Positions 27,181-37,685 of a stretch of DNA of 64,000 bases are shown here, one piece after another. The translations under genes and the position numbers were made by a program. The stretch's first letter is position 1; every line of letters starts with the position of its first letter. The notes beneath the pieces are model-generated. The model was given only the letters and a program-made list of their open reading frames with translations. It did no database searches and was not told the origin of the DNA. This DNA is from Fictibacillus gelatini DSM 15865 (lineage in GTDB: Bacteria; Bacillota; Bacilli; Bacillales; Fictibacillaceae), in NCBI RefSeq assembly GCF_000430745.1, contig NZ_AUMP01000004.1, forward strand, positions 123,560-187,559. The letters are read 5' to 3'.

Positions 27181-28446
27181 TTAAGAGGCTTGTTTAATTT
27201 CTTGAAGGTATTGCTCACCTTTAGCTGCATCGTATTGTTTTTCCCATTTCGACATAACGACGGCTGCCAAAGAGTTGCCGACCACGTTAACGACTGTTCT
27301 CATCATATCCAATATACGATCGATCCCGGCAATAAATGCCAGGCCTTCAGCAGGTATTCCTACTGATCCAAGCGTTGCAAGAAGCACGACGAACGATACG
27401 CCCGGCACACCTGCAATCCCTTTTGACGTAACCATAAGAACGAGCACTAACGTGATTTGTGTAGGAATCGATAAATGGATGCCATACATTTGCGCGATAA
27501 ATAACGCGGCGATTGCTTGATAAAGTGTTGAACCATCAAGGTTGAACGAATATCCTGTCGGGATAACGAACGAAGTAATCGCTTTCGGACATCCGAACTT
27601 CTCCATTTTCTCCATAATTTTCGGAAGAACTGTTTCTGAACTTGACGTTGAATACGCTAAAATAAGCTCGTCCTTTAAAACACGCAAGAAATGGAAAATG
27701 TTTACCCCGGCAAGTTTTGCTACGAAACCGAGAACAATAACAATAAAGAAAATCATTGCAGCATATACTAATATCACCAGTTTACTTAATGGAACGAGCG
27801 ATGATAACCCGAACTTAGAAACCGTTACGCCTATTAACGCAAATACGCCAAATGGAGCGAACTTCATCACCAGGTTAGTTACATAAAACATCGCGTCAGC
27901 CGTACCCTGGAAGAACTTCAATACCGGCTTCCCTCTTTCTCCGACCGCTGCTACACCTAAACCGAAAATAACGGAGAAGAAAATGATAGGAAGCATATCA
28001 CCTTTTGCAAGTGAATCAAACAGATTGCTAGGGACGATATTGACAAACGTATCAATCATGCTATGGTGCTGAACGCTTTTTTCTGTTTCAACATAGGACG
28101 AAATATCCGTCTTCTGAAGCGTTTTCATATCCACGCCAGTTCCTGGATGGAATATATTTGCCAATAACAATCCGATTATAATTGCAAACGTTGTGATAAT
28201 TTCAAAATAAATAATTGTTTTTCCGCCTAATTTACCCAACTTCTTTATATCACCGACACCGGCAACACCGACAATGATACTTGAAATAACGATCGGAATT
28301 ACGATCATTTTAATTAAACGGAGAAATATATCGCCAATCGGTTGTAAGTAAGTAGCCACTTTAGGATTTTCGAAGAATATTGCCCCAACGATAATCCCCA
28401 ATATAAGCCCGATTAAGATTTGCCAAGCAAGTCCTATTCTTTTCAT
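27181..28446 (-). CDS. gltT: Glutamate/aspartate:cation symporter
   Basis: A 421-residue dicarboxylate/amino acid:cation symporter (DAACS), very similar in visible stretches and in length to GltT of Geobacillus stearothermophilus. Eight helices with two re-entrant loops; hairpin 1 serine motif AYSTSSSETVLP, helix 7 motif YSFNLDGSTLY, and hairpin 2 SKGIAGVPGVSFVVLL. Imports glutamate or aspartate with sodium or protons. Start ATG 28446. Confidence 0.96.
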   Translation of the reverse strand: MKRIGLAWQILIGLILGIIVGAIFFENPKVATYLQPIGDIFLRLIKMIVIPIVISSIIVGVAGVGDIKKLGKLGGKTIIYFEIITTFAIIIGLLLANIFHPGTGVDMKTLQKTDISSYVETEKSVQHHSMIDTFVNIVPSNLFDSLAKGDMLPIIFFSVIFGLGVAAVGERGKPVLKFFQGTADAMFYVTNLVMKFAPFGVFALIGVTVSKFGLSSLVPLSKLVILVYAAMIFFIVIVLGFVAKLAGVNIFHFLRVLKDELILAYSTSSSETVLPKIMEKMEKFGCPKAITSFVIPTGYSFNLDGSTLYQAIAALFIAQMYGIHLSIPTQITLVLVLMVTSKGIAGVPGVSFVVLLATLGSVGIPAEGLAFIAGIDRILDMMRTVVNVVGNSLAAVVMSKWEKQYDAAKGEQYLQEIKQAS

Positions 28447-28628
28447 TCAATCACCTCTCACAAAAATTGCTATTCTAGTTGAACTATACTATTATTTTAG
28501 TATTTTAGTAAAAAGGTTGTCAAAGACAAAAATTTCATATTACCACTTTTAAAAGCAAAATAAAATGCTTATTTTCCCCTAAATTACAATAAAAATCGAC
28601 AATTTTCTTCATTTTCATCAAAATAAAT
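28447..28628. other. AT-rich spacer upstream of gltT
   Basis: Contains the unassigned gltT promoter. Very AT-rich; I see no clear hairpin or operator. Confidence 0.5.
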
Positions 28629-28847
28629 TTGTTATTTTCTGATAATACAGAATTTAAAATGAGTTTTTTTAAAATTTATATAAAAAGCTTGATGATAACA
28701 TGGTACGATAAATTAGCCTTAATAGACCGAAGCCGTTTGAAAAACTTGGAACTATTGCTGCAAAATCGGGGTGATATTAACCATTCCCACTTTGTTTGTT
28801 ACATGATGCGGCCTTTATCGTTGGCTAAAGATTTATTTATGCTATAG
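28629..28847 (+). CDS. Doubtful small protein (up to 72 aa)
   Basis: An open frame in an otherwise empty AT-rich stretch, ending NHSHFVCYMMRPLSLAKDLF. Neither the first start codon nor the ATG at 28659 has a recognisable ribosome binding site. No family recognised. It may be a chance frame or a decayed gene. Confidence 0.25.
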   Translation: MLFSDNTEFKMSFFKIYIKSLMITWYDKLALIDRSRLKNLELLLQNRGDINHSHFVCYMMRPLSLAKDLFML

Positions 28848-28851
28848 AGAA

Positions 28852-28882
28852 AAAACAGCCCTCCAACGAAATGGAAGGGCTT
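28852..28882 (-). terminator. Terminator of the 83-aa protein gene
   Basis: Minus strand AGCCCTTCCA and TGGAGGGCT stem followed by GTTTTTT. Confidence 0.8.
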
Positions 28883-28899
28883 TTCACTGTCTACGTTCT

Positions 28900-29151
28900 T
28901 TAAATCGGGAAAAGAGCAATGATTTCACAAATACGAATGATCGCACGTTCATTACAACCGTTTACCCGAATTTGAACAATGATAATGTCCCTGCCGACCA
29001 TCACTAATCTTCCACGAAATACTTGTCTCTCTGTATCGACCTGGACACGCTCGTTAATTAATCTTCTGGCTTCGCGTCTAAATGTATCGCAATGGCCAAA
29101 CGCGTTGCCGCCTACTCCGCCGCATCCGCAGCCTCCGCCAAAAAAACCCAT
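28900..29151 (-). CDS. Small protein with Gly/Cys-rich N-terminus, possibly spore-associated
   Basis: An 83-residue protein. The N-terminus (MGFFGGGCGCGGVGGNAFGH) is glycine- and cysteine-rich, followed by a basic segment (FRREARRLINERVQVDTERQ) and a strand-rich C-terminus with repeated isoleucines (RDIIIVQIRVNGCNERAII). The layout resembles small spore-surface or DUF2642-like proteins of Bacillus, but I cannot name the family. Start ATG 29151 behind AAAGGAG. Single gene with its own terminator. Confidence 0.65.
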   Translation of the reverse strand: MGFFGGGCGCGGVGGNAFGHCDTFRREARRLINERVQVDTERQVFRGRLVMVGRDIIIVQIRVNGCNERAIIRICEIIALFPI

Positions 29152-29271
29152 ACTATTTGCTCCTTTCTTCATCGATTTTCACCAAACCGATGGTACTAAT
29201 AGTTAATGCATGTTCACAGTACTTTGAAAGGGACAAACAGTCTGGTTCAAACGCTGATATTTTTATTAAAT

Positions 29272-29302
29272 CAAAAAAAGAAGCTAGACTTACTAGCTTC
29301 TT
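29272..29302 (-). terminator. Terminator of the CNNM/CBS protein gene
   Basis: AAGAAGCTAG and CTAGCTTCTT arms, followed on the minus strand by seven T. Confidence 0.88.
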
Positions 29303-29306
29303 AAAC

Positions 29307-30674
29307 CTAAAACGTCTGCTCTTTTTCCATTCTGACAAGAGAATCGCCTTTGACTTCCGGAGTATAAATGTCCGAACTCTCCTTACTTTGCTCTTCTTTA
29401 TGAACTTGAATTCTTTTCACCTGATGCCCATCGATTTCAAGCACTTCGAATTGGAGGCCGGCAAACGAAATAATTTCTCCTTCTTTTACCTCAGGATTTT
29501 GAGATAAAATCCATCCACCGATCGTATCTAAATCCGAATCATCAATTTCAATTCCGTATAGATCATTGACTTCGGAAATTAGAACTTTTCCATCAAGAAT
29601 GGTTTGTTTTGGCCCTACTTTTAAAATCATAGGTGTTTCATCAGTGTCAAACTCATCGCGGATCTCGCCGACGATTTCCTCTAATATATCCTCTACCGTG
29701 ACAATTCCTGCCGTCCCGCCATATTCGTCCATCAAGACAGCCATATGGGCTTGTTCTTTTTGCAATTTAACAAGCATTTCCTGAATCGGCATAGTTTCAA
29801 TGACACTAAGCAACGGGCGCAGATAGCTTTTAAATGGCTTTTTCACCCCTGCCATCAAGTCATAAAAGATTTCTTTGACATTGACCATCCCGATAATATG
29901 GTCTTTATCTTCCTCAACAACTGGATAGCGGGTATATTTCTCGGACGTAATAATTTCAAGATTTTCTTCAAACGATTTATTTAAATATAGACATGTCATT
30001 TCCGTTCTTGGCACCATAATTTCTTTCGCGATGCGGTCATCAAATTCAAACACTTTGTTTACATAACGGTATTCAGATTGATTGATTTCTCCGCTTTTAA
30101 AGCTTTCGGACAAGATCAGTCTGAGTTCTTCTTCCGTATGAGCCATTTCGTGCTCAGGTGCCGCTTTTAAGCCAAAAACCCTGGTCACTAAACGGGCGCT
30201 CCCGTTTAACAACCAAATAAAAGGATACATTACTTTATTGAAGAAAATAAGCGGCTTAGCGAGCATGAGGCTTATTTGTTCCGCTTTGTGGATCGCAATG
30301 GTTTTCGGCGCTAGCTCTCCTAACACAACATGTAAAAATGTAATTGTTGAGAATGCAAGTATAAACGAAAGAGTTGAAGAAACTGTTTCGTTCAAGTTCA
30401 AATAGTTAAATAATGGGTGAAGCAAATGATCAACCGTGTCTTCACCTAACCAGCCAAGAACTAACGAAGTCATCGTAATTCCTAGTTGAATTGCTGATAA
30501 ATAACCATCTAAGTTAGAAAGAACTTTCCGGACGGATAGGGCTTTCCCGTTTCCCTCCTCTATAAGTTGATCAATTCTCGTTCTCCTTACCTTTACAATG
30601 GCAAATTCCGCCGCTACGAAAAAAGCGGTTAAAAGAATCAGAAATGCGACTAAGAATAAACTAAATATGTCCAA
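29307..30674 (-). CDS. CNNM-type membrane protein with CBS pair (HlyC/CorC family)
   Basis: A 455-residue protein: DUF21/CNNM membrane domain (about 1-190, starting [21 protein letters not shown]), two CBS domains (about 215-335, [13 protein letters not shown] and [19 protein letters not shown]) and a C-terminal CorC/HlyC transporter-associated domain. B. subtilis paralogues include YhdP (MpfA), needed for magnesium efflux. The TTG at 30674 gives the canonical N-terminus, although the AAAGGAG is 13 nt away, a long spacing. Likely a Mg2+/cation exporter. Confidence 0.9.
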   Translation of the reverse strand: MDIFSLFLVAFLILLTAFFVAAEFAIVKVRRTRIDQLIEEGNGKALSVRKVLSNLDGYLSAIQLGITMTSLVLGWLGEDTVDHLLHPLFNYLNLNETVSSTLSFILAFSTITFLHVVLGELAPKTIAIHKAEQISLMLAKPLIFFNKVMYPFIWLLNGSARLVTRVFGLKAAPEHEMAHTEEELRLILSESFKSGEINQSEYRYVNKVFEFDDRIAKEIMVPRTEMTCLYLNKSFEENLEIITSEKYTRYPVVEEDKDHIIGMVNVKEIFYDLMAGVKKPFKSYLRPLLSVIETMPIQEMLVKLQKEQAHMAVLMDEYGGTAGIVTVEDILEEIVGEIRDEFDTDETPMILKVGPKQTILDGKVLISEVNDLYGIEIDDSDLDTIGGWILSQNPEVKEGEIISFAGLQFEVLEIDGHQVKRIQVHKEEQSKESSDIYTPEVKGDSLVRMEKEQTF

Positions 30675-30807
30675 ATAGACTGCTTTACTCCTTTAAGGTC
30701 TTCGTTAAAGGAATAAAGTTGACACCTCCTGTAATGTCTTATAATGAATGAAACACATTATATTAATTTTACAGAATAAATGAACACATCGTCAATTTTT
30801 TAGAACT

Positions 30808-30837
30808 AAAAACGCAGCCTCCGGGTTGGATGGCTGC
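30808..30837 (-). terminator. pgcA terminator
   Basis: Minus strand GCAGCC and GGCTGC around a 12-nt loop, followed by GTTTTT. Confidence 0.85.
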
Positions 30838-30845
30838 ATTTTCGA

Positions 30846-32594
30846 TTATTTTGCAGTTGAATTTATTCGTTCTTCAACCATTTCCATCACTTCAGCTTTT
30901 AAGGATTCTAATGACTTTTCGCTTTCCTTAAGGGAAGAAGTGCAAACTCCAAAATAAAATTTTACTTTTGGCTCAGTACCTGATGGACGTAAACAGAACC
31001 ATGATTGGTCGTCCAGCATATATTTCAGTACATTAGACGCCGGCAGCTGAATTTCTTCTTCTTTTTTCGTCTGAAGCAATGTCTTGATCCTTTCTTTGTA
31101 ATCTTCAACATAAAGAACAGTTTTCCCGGCCACTTTAAGCGGTGGTTCAGAACGGAAACTTGACATAATTTGATCGATTTGTTCTGCTCCTGCTTTTCCT
31201 TTTAAGGTCATCGACTCTAGCCCTTCCAAATAACATCCGTATTTTCCATAAAGCTCAAGGAGGCCCTCATATAGATTTTTCCCTTGCAATTTATAATAAG
31301 CGGCCATTTCTGCAGCGAGAAGACATGCTTGAACAGCATCTTTATCACGGACAAAATCACCAACTAAATAGCCATAGCTTTCTTCGTAGCCGAATTGAAA
31401 AATATGCTCTCCTGTTTTTTCAAATTCTTTTATTTTTTCACCAATAAATTTAAAGCCTGTTAATGTATCTATTGTTGTCAAACCATAATGATCAGCAATT
31501 GCCCGGCCAAATTCCGAGGTTACAATCGTTTTTAAGACGACCCCTTTTTTGTTAAGTTTTCCTTGCTTTGCTTTTTGAGACAATAGATACTCCAGCATCA
31601 GCGCTCCAGTTTGATTTCCAGTTAAAACAACATATTCTCCTTGCAAATTTTTCACAGCCACTCCTACCCTGTCAGCATCGGGGTCTGTCGCGAGAAGAAT
31701 GTCTGCATCTGCCTTTTTTCCATAACGAATAGCCCATTCAAATGCAGCGTGTTCTTCCGGATTTGGATATTTTACAGTTGAGAAATCTGGATCCGGCTCC
31801 GCCTGTTCTTTAACTATCGTAACATTCGTAAAACCGATAGCCTTTAATCCTTCCTCTACTGGCGCTTTAGCCGTCCCGTGCAATGGCGTAAATACAATTT
31901 TCAAATCATTCATCTCGTTAATGACACTTGGATTTACAGTGATCGTCTTTAACTGGTCTATATAAGCTTTGTCAATTTCTTCACCAACCATTTGAATGAG
32001 ACCTGCATTTTTATATTCTTCTTCAGATTGAACAACAATCGCCAGTTCATTTTCAATTTCATTTACCTTTTGAATTACATGATTGGCTTCTTTTGGAGGG
32101 AGTTGTCCCCCATCCGGGCCGTAAACTTTGTAACCATTATATTCCGGAGGGTTGTGGCTTGCTGTAATCACAATGCCGCCAAAAGCTTTTAAATACCGGA
32201 CCGCAAATGAAAGCTCCGGTGTGGGACGTAATCCATCAAATACATATGTATGAACACCTTTTGAGGCGAGCGTTTTCGCTGCCTCCATTGCAAATTCGGG
32301 TGAATAGTGCCGCGAGTCATAAGCAATGACGATCCCTCGATTTGCGGCCTTTTCTCCCTGTTCTTTTATGTACTCGGCAAATCCTGCGGACGCTTTTCGG
32401 ATCGTATAAATATTCATGCGGTTTGTTCCCGGTCCAATTTCCCCTCTCATGCCGCCTGTTCCAAATTCTAAATTTTTATAAAAACAATCTTCTAATATAG
32501 CAGAATTTCCTTCTATTTGTTCTAACTCTAAACGTAGTTTCGGCTCCAATTGAGGGTCATTGATCCATTTTTCATATGTTGTTTTCCAATCCAT
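30846..32594 (-). CDS. pgcA: Phosphoglucomutase / phosphomannomutase
   Basis: A 582-residue alpha-D-phosphohexomutase (B. subtilis PgcA is 581 aa) that interconverts glucose-6- and glucose-1-phosphate for UDP-glucose, teichoic acid and glycolipid synthesis. The active-site serine is in [15 protein letters not shown], the metal loop is [10 protein letters not shown], the sugar-binding loop includes GYEESYGY, and the phosphate-binding loop is LRPSGTEPK. Start ATG 32594. Monocistronic. Confidence 0.97.
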   Translation of the reverse strand: MDWKTTYEKWINDPQLEPKLRLELEQIEGNSAILEDCFYKNLEFGTGGMRGEIGPGTNRMNIYTIRKASAGFAEYIKEQGEKAANRGIVIAYDSRHYSPEFAMEAAKTLASKGVHTYVFDGLRPTPELSFAVRYLKAFGGIVITASHNPPEYNGYKVYGPDGGQLPPKEANHVIQKVNEIENELAIVVQSEEEYKNAGLIQMVGEEIDKAYIDQLKTITVNPSVINEMNDLKIVFTPLHGTAKAPVEEGLKAIGFTNVTIVKEQAEPDPDFSTVKYPNPEEHAAFEWAIRYGKKADADILLATDPDADRVGVAVKNLQGEYVVLTGNQTGALMLEYLLSQKAKQGKLNKKGVVLKTIVTSEFGRAIADHYGLTTIDTLTGFKFIGEKIKEFEKTGEHIFQFGYEESYGYLVGDFVRDKDAVQACLLAAEMAAYYKLQGKNLYEGLLELYGKYGCYLEGLESMTLKGKAGAEQIDQIMSSFRSEPPLKVAGKTVLYVEDYKERIKTLLQTKKEEEIQLPASNVLKYMLDDQSWFCLRPSGTEPKVKFYFGVCTSSLKESEKSLESLKAEVMEMVEERINSTAK

Positions 32595-32755
32595 TTACAT
32601 ACCTCGCTTTCACAATTCATGATGGCCTATTTTTATTTATTCTGTCAGTTAGCGATTATTCCCTGCCTATGTTCCCTTTTTATGAAAAGATTAAGTCGAC
32701 AATTACTAATAAAATGTAACAATCCATGTCGCTATTTCCCGGAAAATATCGAAAT

Positions 32756-32782
32756 CAAAACGACAGGACCTTTATCCTGTCG
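32756..32782 (-). terminator. yhcX terminator
   Basis: Minus strand CGACAGG and CCTGTCG around an 8-nt loop, followed by TTTTG. Confidence 0.8.
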
Positions 32783-32785
32783 TCT

Positions 32786-34336
32786 TTAAGGCATGCTTTT
32801 CTTTTTTTGAATAACTTCATAAAGGTCCGTTCGGCGATCTCGAAGGGGTCTCACACTTCCTGTTTTTCGTTGCCGACGAAGTATTTCGAGATCAACATCA
32901 CCGACAACAACTGTTTCGATGTTCGGATGGCATTCGCCGACAATGCCATCGCGCGGAAATGCAAAATCAGATGGCGTGAAAATGCCGGATTGAGCATATT
33001 GAATATCCATATTTTCTACCTGGGTCAAGTTCCCTACTGTACCTGAAATAACAGTATAAACCTCATTTTCTACCGCACGGGCTTGAGAACAATACCTCAC
33101 TCGTAAATAGCCCTGGCGATCCTCTGTACAGAACGGAGTGAAAATAATATTTGCCCCTTGATTGGTGACAATTCGGGCAAGCTCAGGGAACTCAATATCA
33201 TAACAAATGAGAATGGCGATTTTTCCGCAATCCGTGTCAAACACATTTACTTCATTTCCAGGTGTAATCCCCCACCATTTCCTTTCATTTGGTGTAATGT
33301 GAAGTTTATATTGTTTTTCAATTGTACCGTCACGGCGGAAAAGATAAGCTACATTGTAAATATTGCCTTCTTCTTCAACGAAATGGGAACCTCCGATAAT
33401 ATTGACATTATAACGGACCGCAAGTGTCGTAAACAATTCAATGTATTGCTCTGTAAATTCCGCCAGTTTTCGAATCGCCTGACTCGGACTCTTTTCTTCA
33501 ACGAAAGACATTAGCTGGGTCGTTAATAGTTCCGGAAACACGGCGAAATCAGAGCCTTGATCGGAGGCGACGTCTGCATAATATTCCACCTGGGTTGCGA
33601 AATCTTCAAATGATTCGATCGTCTTCATCATGTATTGAATAGTTGTAATTCGTACCGGTTCGCTCGTTTTAAAATGGCGTTTTGTGTTGCTCGGATGATA
33701 ATCGATATTGTTCCATTCCATCAAGGTTGCATACGTATTAGATTGTTTGTCATCAGGTAAGTAATGCCGATTGATACGCATCACTGTAAAGCCATTCATT
33801 AATTGAAACGTTAAGACCGGATCATAAATATTGTGCCTGACCACTTCTTTTACATATTCTCTCGGTGTCATTTCTTTCGCGTATTTATGGTAATTTGGAA
33901 TCCGGCCCCCGATAATGATGCTTTTTAAATTAAGTTCTTCGGCCAATTCTTTCCGTGCTTCATACAGCCGTTTCCCAATTTTCATTCGGCGGAAATCCGG
34001 GTGGACCATCACTTCAATTCCGTATAAATTGTACCCTTCAGGATTGTGATTCGTAATATAGCCTTCATCCGTAATTTCATCCCATGTATGCTGATCATCA
34101 TATTCATCAAAATTGACAATTAAACTTGAACAGCTGCCGATGATTTTTCCTTCAAATGTGACGCAAAATTGCCCTTCAGGGAATATGCGGAGATGACTTT
34201 CTAGCTGCTCCCTCTTCCATGGATCCATATTCGGAAAACAAAGCTTTTGCAGCTCTAATATTTCATCAATGTCTTCTCGTTTAATGTTTCGCAACTCCAC
34301 TTTTTTTTCAAATTTTGATACGTCTAGTTCACTCAT
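32786..34336 (-). CDS. yhcX: GNAT-nitrilase fusion protein YhcX
   Basis: A 516-residue fusion (B. subtilis YhcX 513). Residues ~10-215 form a GNAT acetyltransferase (VHPDFRRMKIGKRLYEARKE). Residues ~225-510 form a carbon-nitrogen hydrolase with the Glu-Lys-Cys triad: Glu in AVFPELLT, Lys in YKLHITPNE and Cys in AILICYDIEFPEL. The substrate is not established. The hydrolase could release an amine or ammonia for the acetyltransferase, but that is speculation. Followed in the operon direction by pgcA; preceded by yhcW. Confidence 0.95.
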   Translation of the reverse strand: MSELDVSKFEKKVELRNIKREDIDEILELQKLCFPNMDPWKREQLESHLRIFPEGQFCVTFEGKIIGSCSSLIVNFDEYDDQHTWDEITDEGYITNHNPEGYNLYGIEVMVHPDFRRMKIGKRLYEARKELAEELNLKSIIIGGRIPNYHKYAKEMTPREYVKEVVRHNIYDPVLTFQLMNGFTVMRINRHYLPDDKQSNTYATLMEWNNIDYHPSNTKRHFKTSEPVRITTIQYMMKTIESFEDFATQVEYYADVASDQGSDFAVFPELLTTQLMSFVEEKSPSQAIRKLAEFTEQYIELFTTLAVRYNVNIIGGSHFVEEEGNIYNVAYLFRRDGTIEKQYKLHITPNERKWWGITPGNEVNVFDTDCGKIAILICYDIEFPELARIVTNQGANIIFTPFCTEDRQGYLRVRYCSQARAVENEVYTVISGTVGNLTQVENMDIQYAQSGIFTPSDFAFPRDGIVGECHPNIETVVVGDVDLEILRRQRKTGSVRPLRDRRTDLYEVIQKKKSMP

Positions 34337-34409
34337 TTATTTCACTTCCTACTTTACTGATTAATGTTTTTTACCCTAATAGCAGTAGGATTAAACCGTT
34401 AGCAAAGCA

Positions 34410-35063
34410 TCAGGAAAACTTTTCGATCAACTCATTGAGCTGCATTTCCGCCATCGATTCCATTTGGTGATCCACATCGCCAAATGCTAATCCTTTCGTT
34501 ATTTCATTTGGGATAACTACACAATAAAGCCCTGCACGTTTTGCGGCCAGAGAGCCATTAGCAGAATCTTCAAAGGCAATTGCCTCTTGCGGCTTGACGC
34601 CGAGACATTTTACCGCTTCAAGATAAAGGGCCGGATCAGGCTTAACGTTCTCGACATCATCCGCCGTTTTGATACACTCGAAATACGAAATTAAATTTAG
34701 CTTCGTTAAGTGTTCGGTAACCCATTTCCTCGTAGAGCTTGATGCAAGTGCAATTTTTAACCCAAGTTCTTTTGCCGCCTTTAAATAATCCTCAACCCCT
34801 GGAAGAGGTTGTTCATTTTCCAATAACTCAAGAGCCCTCGTCCGATGCTTTATGCGAAGATCATCCCGATCAACGGATCGCATGATTTGCCCTTCTAAAT
34901 AGTCAAATGGATCAAAAGAATCTTTCGTTCCAATGCAAGTTTGCCACAATTCGAGCGGAAGCTTGCAATTATGCTGTTCGAAAATTTCTTCAATGGCTTG
35001 AAAAATTTTTGTTTCAGTATCTACGATTAAACCGTCAAAATCAAAAACAAGTGCTTTGATCAT
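34410..35063 (-). CDS. yhcW: HAD-family phosphatase YhcW
   Basis: A 217-residue haloacid-dehalogenase phosphatase of the beta-phosphoglucomutase-like branch. Motif I FDFDGLIVDTE supplies the nucleophile Asp, motif II is ALASSS, Lys is in VKPDPALY and motif IV is AFEDSANG. The helical cap is inserted after motif I. Start ATG 35063 behind AAGGGGTGG. Near yhcX, as in B. subtilis. Substrate unknown, probably a small phosphorylated metabolite. Confidence 0.94.
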   Translation of the reverse strand: MIKALVFDFDGLIVDTETKIFQAIEEIFEQHNCKLPLELWQTCIGTKDSFDPFDYLEGQIMRSVDRDDLRIKHRTRALELLENEQPLPGVEDYLKAAKELGLKIALASSSTRKWVTEHLTKLNLISYFECIKTADDVENVKPDPALYLEAVKCLGVKPQEAIAFEDSANGSLAAKRAGLYCVVIPNEITKGLAFGDVDHQMESMAEMQLNELIEKFS

Positions 35064-35146
35064 CTTTTCCACCCCTTTATCATTTCCTCTATTTTGCAAT
35101 GAGGAGTAGAAATTATCAAGCGGTGACTTTGTCGATACGAAGGCCT

Positions 35147-35995
35147 TTATCGAAACCCGTTTGTTTTAAACGTAATCGTTTTTCCGTCGCTAATGGCGAT
35201 TACGGCACCCAGCTGATCTGTACGATAGACCGTCATTCCTTGATTCATTAGCCGGTGAAGGACTCTTTTGGAAGGAAAATGATAAGGATTGTTTTTGCCA
35301 ACTGAAATAATGGCTGTTTTGGCATGGACGGACTTTAAAAACGCTTCCGTCGTTCCCGTATTTGCGCCATGATGCCCGATTTTTATTACATCAGCACGGA
35401 GCTTCTTCTTCGATTGAATGAGTTCTTTTTCCGCATCTATTCCCGCATCTGCCATTAATAAAAATGAATTTTTTCCGTGAGTGATTTTTATGACGGCCGA
35501 ATAATCGTTAATGTAGCGGTAATAAGATGATTTTGGCCCGAGCATGTCCACTTTAACGGAAAAGCCTAATCGAAAATTCACTCCCGCCTTTGCTCGTTCA
35601 ACGGGAATGTTTTTTTCATTAATCGCTCTAAAAAGTTCATGGTAATAGTCGGTATCATACGGAAGGTTTGGCATATAAATTTCGGTTACAGGAAAGGCGC
35701 GAATGACGGCCGCCATCGATCCAATATGATCATGATGGGGATGTGTGGCGACAAGTACATCGATTTTTTTTACCCCTTCTTTTTGCAAATAACGAATGAT
35801 TTCCTCCCCATCTTTTTCATCCCCAGAATCAACGAGCATCGTTTTCCCATTTGGGCTTTGGACAAGAATGCAATCAGCCTGACCGACATCGATCACATGA
35901 ATTTTCAACGGTTCAAACCATGCGCCGTGAACCGGTTGCGGTAAAATGATTAACAAATAAAATGAAATGATGAAAAAAATGATAGGACGTTTCAA
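35147..35995 (-). CDS. Secreted metallo-beta-lactamase-fold protein (ComEC C-terminal type)
   Basis: A 282-residue exported protein. The N-terminal signal peptide (KRPIIFFIISFYLLIIL) probably ends near VHG-AWF. The MBL fold has the metal motif ATHPHHDHIGS, an early MLVDSGD, and a later KIGHHGANTGT, the pattern of the free-standing ComEC/Rec2 nuclease-like domain. Start TTG 35995 is 7 nt after GGAG; the GTG at 35998 is the alternative. It may be an extracellular nuclease or phosphodiesterase; stand-alone. Confidence 0.85.
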   Translation of the reverse strand: MKRPIIFFIISFYLLIILPQPVHGAWFEPLKIHVIDVGQADCILVQSPNGKTMLVDSGDEKDGEEIIRYLQKEGVKKIDVLVATHPHHDHIGSMAAVIRAFPVTEIYMPNLPYDTDYYHELFRAINEKNIPVERAKAGVNFRLGFSVKVDMLGPKSSYYRYINDYSAVIKITHGKNSFLLMADAGIDAEKELIQSKKKLRADVIKIGHHGANTGTTEAFLKSVHAKTAIISVGKNNPYHFPSKRVLHRLMNQGMTVYRTDQLGAVIAISDGKTITFKTNGFR

Positions 35996-36042
35996 CACGA
36001 TACTCCTCTCTTCGATTAGGCTATTAGTGTATGTCATTTTGC

Positions 36043-36081
36043 AAAAATTAAATCCGATATCCAGTACTGGATATCGGATTT
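36043..36081 (-). terminator. yhbH terminator, 32-bp perfect palindrome
   Basis: AAATCCGATATCCAGT and its exact complement abut at 36065/36066, followed on the minus strand by TAATTTTT. Confidence 0.85.
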
Positions 36082-36089
36082 GATGAACG

Positions 36090-37256
36090 CTAGACAACCG
36101 CTTCTTCTTTTTTAAAAAAGCTTTTCAAGGAATGATAAACATCGGCTTTTTCTTTTAAAATATAATAATAAAACTTCGGATCATTGATGTTTTTATAAAC
36201 GCTCATTAATGTGGAATGGCGATTGTAGGCATTAACTTCTCCGTAACCAAACATATTGGAGTACTCCATTATTTCTTTCACGAGCTTTACACATCTGGCG
36301 TTATCGCTTGTTAAATTATCGCCATCTGAAAAATGGAAAGGATAAATATTATAACGGACGGGATTATATTTGGTTTCAATCAGTTCTAAAGCCTTTCGAT
36401 ATGCGGATGAACAAATTGTTCCCCCACTTTCCCCTTTTGAAAAGAAGTCTTCCTCTGATACAACTTTCGCTTCCGTATGGTGGGCAATAAATTCAATTTC
36501 AACTGTTTCATATTTCGATCGTAAAAAGCGCGTCATCCAGAAAAAGAAGCTTCTGGCCATATACTTTTCCCAAATGCCCATTGATCCGGAAGTATCCATC
36601 ATCGCAAGCACAACAGCTTTGGATTCTGGTTTAATCACTTCATTCCATGTTTTAAAGCGAAGGTCATCATTATAAATAGGGCTGATTCCTGGCCTTCCTT
36701 CAAGTGCATTTCGTTTGAACGCAGTTAAAATGGTACGCTTTTTATCAACATTTCCCATTAATCCTGTTTTTCGAATATCGTTAAATTCAATTTTTTCAAT
36801 GAAATTATCATCCGGTTCTTTTTGTTTTAAGTTGGGCAACTCCAGCTCTTTAAAGAGGAATTCCTCCAGCTCCGCAATGGAAACTTCCGCTTCAGTATAA
36901 TCGGTTCCCGGTTTATCGCCCGGCTGGCCTTTCCCTTTACCTGAACCTGCTTGAGATGAACTTGAATCACGTGCAACGACATCTCCCACTTGGCTGTCAC
37001 CATCACCCTGGCCTACATGTTTGTTTTTGTCATAGTTATAGCGAATTTTGTATTCGTCTAATGAACGGATAGGAATTTTAATGACGTCGCGTCCATTGGA
37101 TAAAATAATATTTTCTTCACTAATAAGATCCGGTAAGTTATTTTTGATGGCTTCCTGTACTTTTTCCATATGCCTTTGATGATCCTGGTAACCTTTTCGG
37201 TGGAGGGACCAGTTTTCTTGGGAGACTACAAAGTTATTTTTTGCTTGCTCACTCAT
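36090..37256 (-). CDS. yhbH: Sporulation protein YhbH
   Basis: A 388-residue DUF444/YeaH-YhbH protein (B. subtilis 392). A von Willebrand A-like metal site is visible as MMDTSGSMG at about residue 220; the basic segment before it is glycine/serine rich ([16 protein letters not shown]). YhbH is sigma-E-dependent in B. subtilis. In enterobacteria the homologue YeaH works with the PrkA homologue YeaG and SpoVR homologue YcgB. Start ATG 37256. Separated from prkA here only by the small 55-aa gene and the signal peptidase. Confidence 0.96.
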   Translation of the reverse strand: MSEQAKNNFVVSQENWSLHRKGYQDHQRHMEKVQEAIKNNLPDLISEENIILSNGRDVIKIPIRSLDEYKIRYNYDKNKHVGQGDGDSQVGDVVARDSSSSQAGSGKGKGQPGDKPGTDYTEAEVSIAELEEFLFKELELPNLKQKEPDDNFIEKIEFNDIRKTGLMGNVDKKRTILTAFKRNALEGRPGISPIYNDDLRFKTWNEVIKPESKAVVLAMMDTSGSMGIWEKYMARSFFFWMTRFLRSKYETVEIEFIAHHTEAKVVSEEDFFSKGESGGTICSSAYRKALELIETKYNPVRYNIYPFHFSDGDNLTSDNARCVKLVKEIMEYSNMFGYGEVNAYNRHSTLMSVYKNINDPKFYYYILKEKADVYHSLKSFFKKEEAVV

Positions 37257-37415
37257 CGTTTTCCCCCCTCTAATTTAGTCGTGTATGTTACTCTATTTGA
37301 AAGTTTTTTCGTTATGTCATTTCTCAACCCCTTTAACCGTTTAGCAAAAGGGTTGGTTACTTTATCCTATGCTAGATATGAGGAGAATTGCTAATTAAAT
37401 TTAGTAATATTTTAA

Positions 37416-37450
37416 AAGTAAAAAGCCCTTTTTCTTAAGAAAAAGGGCTT
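37416..37450 (-). terminator. Terminator of the 55-aa protein gene
   Basis: AAGCCCTTTTTCTT and its exact complement form a 28-bp palindrome followed by TTTTTA on the minus strand. Confidence 0.85.
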
Positions 37451-37463
37451 CTTCATATTTCGC

Positions 37464-37631
37464 TTATTTCTCTTTGTCATGTTGAACTGGATCCGGTGTT
37501 TTCCCCTGTTTTTCCAGTTCTTTATTTGTTGACATATGGTCCATCACTTTTCCATGTTCTTTCATCTCTTCAAAATCAGGCGTCATAGAACTGTTTTCCG
37601 GTTTTTCTACATATTGATCTTTCTTTGCCAT
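37464..37631 (-). CDS. Small hydrophilic protein (55 aa)
   Basis: Starts at ATG 37631 behind GAGGTGATG and has its own terminator, so it is very likely real. The protein is highly charged, with no hydrophobic segment: it starts MAKKDQYVEKPENSSM and ends TPDPVQHDKEK. Such sequences are typical of small disordered Bacillus proteins, some of them spore-associated, but I cannot assign a family. Confidence 0.75.
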   Translation of the reverse strand: MAKKDQYVEKPENSSMTPDFEEMKEHGKVMDHMSTNKELEKQGKTPDPVQHDKEK

Positions 37632-37685
37632 AAGAGCATCACCTCTTTTGAAAAAAGAATACCCTATAATTGGCGAGTTGAAACC

